The translations under genes and the position numbers were made by a program. The notes beneath the pieces are model-generated. The model worked only from the letters and a program-made list of their open reading frames with translations. It was not told the origin of the DNA and made no database searches. From NCBI GenBank assembly GCA_032209605.1, contig JASFXZ010000032.1, positions 8,309,722 to 8,373,721 of the forward strand: a stretch of DNA of 64,000 bases. The letters are read 5' to 3'. Source of the stretch: Mactromeris polynyma (lineage: Eukaryota > Mollusca > Bivalvia > Venerida > Mactridae). This document shows, piece by piece, positions 60,601 through 64,000 of the stretch (position 1 is its first letter; each line of letters opens with the position of its first letter).

Positions 60601-62916
60601 TTAACATTAAGATGATCTGTCTGTGCGGTTTTACTGTACTGATAATGATTATTGAATATTCTGATAAATTACTATTCAAGTATTTGTCTTTTATTTATAA
60701 GGCAGTTCAGTAATTAGCTGGTATTAATAGGGGTAGTTGAACTTGGCAATTTATAGTAGCATTGTTCTCAGAACATATTTGTAGTTATAGCTTTAACATT
60801 GCTCTTAATTTATTGAGACTATGAAACCTTTGATGACTCTGTGTATGTAGGATTTATGAGTAGGATGAGACTGATTCAGAGTGTGGTTAGTCCTGATGGT
60901 TTCTTTTCTTGTTTACAGGTGATTCCGAAAACATTGAAAAATTTAACCGCCGACTTGTGAAAGTAACAAAACAACATAATGAAGAATGTAAAGAATTATT
61001 GAAATTAATGGGAGTTCCATACGTGGATGTAAGTATCAGATGTAAGCATGTGACCGTTCCATACGTGGATGTAAGTATTAGATGTAAGCATGTGACCGTT
61101 CCATACGTGGATGTAAGTATTAGATGTAAGCATGTGACCATTCCATACGTGGATGTAAGTATTAGATGTAAGCATGTGACCATTCCATACGTGGATGTAA
61201 GTATCAGATGTAAGCATGTGACCGTTCCATACGTGGATGTAAGTATTAGATGTAAGCATGTGACCGTTCCATACGTGGATGTAAGTATTAGATGTAAGCA
61301 TGTGACCATAATAAAGATTTCAGAAAAGGGGTCTTAAAAAGAAAGGTCTCTGATAAAGTATGAGCCTTACATGATTTGGACAAAAGAAGGTCAAATTTAG
61401 GGGTTCTCAGAACAGAATGTGATGTTTAGGACTCCAAATTAAGTGTTTCCGAGAGCCCAGATGCTCTGTAACCATTTTTAGCGTGTCTTGAAGAATATGG
61501 AATTTTTCTAAGTTATACAGATGTATTGGAACATGTTTATATTTATGATGTAAAGTGGCAAGCAACTGTTCGGGGGTATTTCTGGCAAATCTCCCTGCTG
61601 GGAGGGGGGTTAGCTTCGACAACTTATCAAAATCACCTTGGGGGTAGGTTCAAAAACCCATCAAAATTCTGTTGGTAGACCTCTTATTTCAACTGTTGTT
61701 TCTACCCCCTGTTTTTTTGCTGTAAGTTGTAGCAATTTGAATGTGTTTGGTTCCAGGCTCCGTGTGAAGCTGAAGCACAATGTGCTGCCCTTGTTCAAGC
61801 AGGGAAAGCCTGGGCTACGGGTACCGAAGATATGGACTCACTCACGTTTGCCTCTGATGTTGTTTTACGGCACTTGACCTTCAGTGAAGCAAGGTCAGTA
61901 CTTGATGGATTCATTATGCTAGCTGTTCTCTTTTTTCGTTAGTTCAGTCAGTAGAGCTATCAATAGCTGTTCTGAAGGTATCAAGCCCAAATGAGGGGAA
62001 TGTTTTCCCTCACAGACTGAAGAAAAAACATCCAAAGTTATTTGCTCTCTACCTCGGAGTAATATTTGAAAGTTGTCATTTGCTTGCAGGAGAACAGATT
62101 GGTAACACTGGGACTTTGGTTGAATTGGCTGACTGCAGTATGAAATGTTGTTGAAAAATGTGGACAACTCACAAACTGTTTTGTAAATTATTGCATTTCA
62201 TGGTGAATTAATAAGTAGGATGATTTAAGTCAAATTTTGTATTTTTACCTGCACAATATGTGATTAAAAAGTTTAACAGGGTTGTTATACTTTCAATAAT
62301 ATGCATCAATTTCTGGTCTGGGTACGATGAAAATGCTAGGGAATTATTTCTTTGATGTATTGTTAAAGCTTTAAGTTAAATGTTGGTGTGTAATAGTATA
62401 CATTTTAAATTCTCTTCAGGAAAATGCCAATCAAAGAGTATCACTATGATAGAATATTGGAAGGTTTGGGTTTATCAAAGGATGAGGTATGATTTTACCC
62501 ATTTGTTCTATTAAATTCTATTTCAAATTTTTGTCTGTCAATGATCCAGTACTGAACTTGTGTATTGACGAGTGTAATAGATTTTAAATGTGTAAACAAA
62601 GGTACAAACAAAAATTCAAGTTTAATTTTCGATCGATGTAGTGTTATAATGCAATTTTAGCAAGATTTTTAGTTTGTTGTTTTAAGTAACATCAATTCAG
62701 AGGCAAAACCTGTAATTATGTCAATATAGCGTATATCTATTCAAAGTCACATGTTTAATTGTTTCACTTCTGTTTATTTTTCAGTTTATAGATTTGTGTA
62801 TTCTGCTTGGATGTGATTACTGTGAATCAATTCGAGGTATTGGACCTAAACGAGCTATCGATCTTATCAAACAACATAAAAATATCGATGAAATATTGAG
62901 TCATATTGATCTGAAA
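57699..62916 (+). CDS. FEN1: Flap endonuclease 1 (FEN1), first eight exons
   Basis: Exons 57699-57780, 59466-59568, 59799-59901, 60181-60244, 60919-61028, 61757-61893, 62420-62486, 62785-62916. Phases agree and encode residues 1-266 of about 380; the rest is beyond the window. FEN1 removes 5' flaps in Okazaki-fragment maturation and long-patch base-excision repair in the nucleus. Numbering equals human: metal ligands D34 (VAVDAS), D86 (VFDGKPP), E158 and E160 (CEAEA), D179 and D181 (TEDMD) and D233 (LGCDYC) are all present. The N-terminus MGIKGL is intact and must stay free. The helix-2-turn-helix [14 protein letters not shown] that binds DNA is intact. The C-terminal PCNA-binding box would be in later exons. 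Exon 5's donor is copied seven times in tandem. Confidence 0.97.
58200..58700 (+). mobile_element. Decayed LINE (non-LTR retrotransposon) ORF2 fragment
   Basis: A plus-strand frame from 58221 reads [20 protein letters not shown] then [20 protein letters not shown]. This is the 'K..ILPK..Y....LP.P...I.ELN.L.Y.FLW..K' block that follows the reverse transcriptase of L1-like elements. A second frame just after it ([11 protein letters not shown]) corresponds to the usual 'GG..M.D.E.F..SLK..W' block, reached only by a frameshift and followed by stops. So it is a dead 3' piece, inserted in the FEN1 sense. Confidence 0.65.
58732..59356. mobile_element. Foldback/TIR element with multiplied end motif
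   Basis: tggtcaactcgtacctt at 58738 is answered by its exact complement aaggtacgagttgacca at 59334. On the left arm the motif is repeated in tandem (58738, 58755, 58771) and again near 58928 and 59120. On the right arm inverted copies sit at 59251, 59271, 59292 and 59334. The element is about 625 bp, with caaataat at 58718-58725 and 59357-59364 as a possible target duplication (6 bp off the left edge). No coding frame. It resembles Foldback-type or other complex-TIR non-autonomous transposons. Confidence 0.6.
61014..61308 (+). repeat. 42-bp array duplicating FEN1 exon 5 splice donor
   Basis: Seven tandem 42-bp copies begin with the last 15 bases of exon 5 (gttccatacgtggat) followed by gtaagtattagatgtaagca then tgtgacc. 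Perfect donors follow 61028, 61070, 61112, 61154, 61196, 61238 and 61280. Each unit is open in the FEN1 frame and would add 14 residues ([14 protein letters not shown]). Units differ only by c/t (tatcaga or tattaga; accgttcc or accattcc), so the array is young. A second donor-like GATGTAAGC sits inside each unit. Confidence 0.95.
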
Positions 62917-64000
62917 GTAAGTATTTGTCATATAGTCAATAAACCAGGTTTTATCAAATATTATTGAAATTTAACTGTCATGTAAATACGGGATGTGAAG
63001 CTTTCTCAAAATGTTGGAGAATTGAACGTGATACATCCATAAATTTGCCCCATGTTTCCTATGTTTATAAATTGGGTGATGGTGGAGATTTACAGCTATG
63101 TGTTGCCCCATGTTTCCTATGTTTATAAACCGTGTGATGGTGGAGATTTACAGCTATGTGTTGCCCCATGTTTCCTATGTTTATAAATTGGGTGATGGTG
63201 GAGATTTACAGCTATGTGTTGCCCCATGTTTCCTATGTTTATAAATTGGGTGATGGTGGAGATTTACAGCTATGTGTTGCCCCATGTTTCCTATGTTTAT
63301 AAATTGGGTGATGGTGGAGATTTACAGCTATGTGTTGCCCCATGTTTCCTATGTTTATAAACCGTGTGATGGTGAAGATTTACAGCTATGTGTTGCCCCA
63401 TGTTTCCTATGTTTATAAATTGGGTGATGGTGGAGATTTACAGCTATGTGTTGCCCCATGTTTCCTATGTTTATAAACCGTGTGATGGTGAAGATTTACA
63501 GCTATGTGTTGCCCCATGTTTCCTATGTTTATAAACCGTGTGATGGTGGAGATTTACAGCTATGTGTTGCCCCATGTTTCCTATGTTTATAAATTGGGTG
63601 ATGGTGGAGATTTACAGCTATGTGTTGCCCCATGTTTCCTATGTTTATAAACCGTGTGATGGTGAAGATTTACAGCTATGTGTTGCCCCATGTTTCCTAT
63701 GTTTATAAATTGGGTGATGGTGGAGATTTACAGCTATGTGTTGCCCCATGTTTCCTATGTTTATAAACCGTGTGATGGTGAAGATTTACAGCTATGTGTT
63801 GCCCCATGTTTCCTATGTTTATAAACCGTGTGATGGTGGAGATTTACAGCTATGTGTTGCCCCATGTTTCCTATGTTTATAAACCGTGTGATGGTGGAGA
63901 TTTACAGCTATGTGTTGCCCCATGTTTCCTATGTTTATAAATCGGGTGATGGTGGAGATTTACAGCTATGTGTTGCCCCATGTTTCCTATGTTTATAAAC
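62917..64000 (+). other. FEN1 intron 8, running off the window
   Basis: Opens AAA|GTAAGTA after exon 8. Most of what is visible is the 58-bp minisatellite from 63045. The next exon is not reached. Confidence 0.8.
63045..64000 (+). repeat. 58-bp minisatellite, more than 16 copies
   Basis: Head-to-tail 58-bp units, ttgccccatgtttcctatgt then ttataaa, a variable box, gatttacagctatgtg. The variable box is 'ttgggtgatggtgg' (A), 'ccgtgtgatggtgg' (B) or 'ccgtgtgatggtga' (B'). The order read left to right is A B A A A B' A B' B A B' A B' B B A-like, so the block B'-A-B'-B is present twice, 290 bp apart. The array continues past the window end. Confidence 0.95.

Noticed and set aside
60887..61309. Minus-strand frames of repeated HLILTSTYG or [14 protein letters not shown]
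   Set aside because: Antisense of the FEN1 exon 5 and its 42-bp array.

Overview
The window is nuclear DNA from an animal, most probably a bivalve or other lophotrochozoan. It is AT-rich, its genes are split by many GT-AG introns (plus several GC-AG introns), and it carries tRNA-derived SINEs, short terminal-inverted-repeat elements, minisatellites, and mollusc-like dispersed repeats (phrases such as 'gagttatggcccttgac', 'gtatgtccgtctgtcc', 'agggagataact'). The bivalve call is an inference from repeat style. The animal call rests on the proteins.

Layout, left to right. (1) 4071-6282, plus strand: the 3' exons of a WD40 gene resembling WDR89, followed by a 67-bp minisatellite. (2) 8670-8743, minus strand: an intact tRNA-Asn(GTT) gene. 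(3) 9584-24946, plus strand: a complete three-exon PSKH1-type protein kinase (419 aa) with a 13.4-kb second intron full of repeats. (4) 25-39.7 kb: mostly non-coding, with a 25-bp minisatellite, SINEs, TIR elements and CpG-rich promoter-like patches. (5) 39727-40633, minus strand: a probable two-exon gene for an unrecognised 101-aa protein behind an ETS/E-box promoter. (6) 42.15-43.2 kb: a 41-bp minisatellite of about 25 copies. (7) 45251-57440, minus strand: a complete 21-exon DEAD-box RNA helicase, DDX27 (741 aa). (8) 57699 to beyond 62916, plus strand: the first eight exons of flap endonuclease FEN1 (residues 1-266). Intron 8 enters a 58-bp minisatellite that runs off the window end.

DDX27 and FEN1 are head to head with 258 bp between their start codons. 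They must share a promoter region, and an E2F-type site lies beside FEN1. DDX27 acts in nucleolar large-subunit rRNA processing and FEN1 in Okazaki-fragment and base-excision repair. Both are growth-linked, so a shared promoter makes sense.

The most unusual signal: in both DDX27 and FEN1 a tandem array straddles one exon/intron border and copies the 5' splice site (4 intact donors 24 bp apart in DDX27, 7 donors 42 bp apart in FEN1). Both periods are multiples of three and the extra units are open in frame, so each array could yield a ladder of isoforms. None of the ten other tandem repeats measured here has a period divisible by three. In addition, three introns in two genes begin with GC instead of GT.
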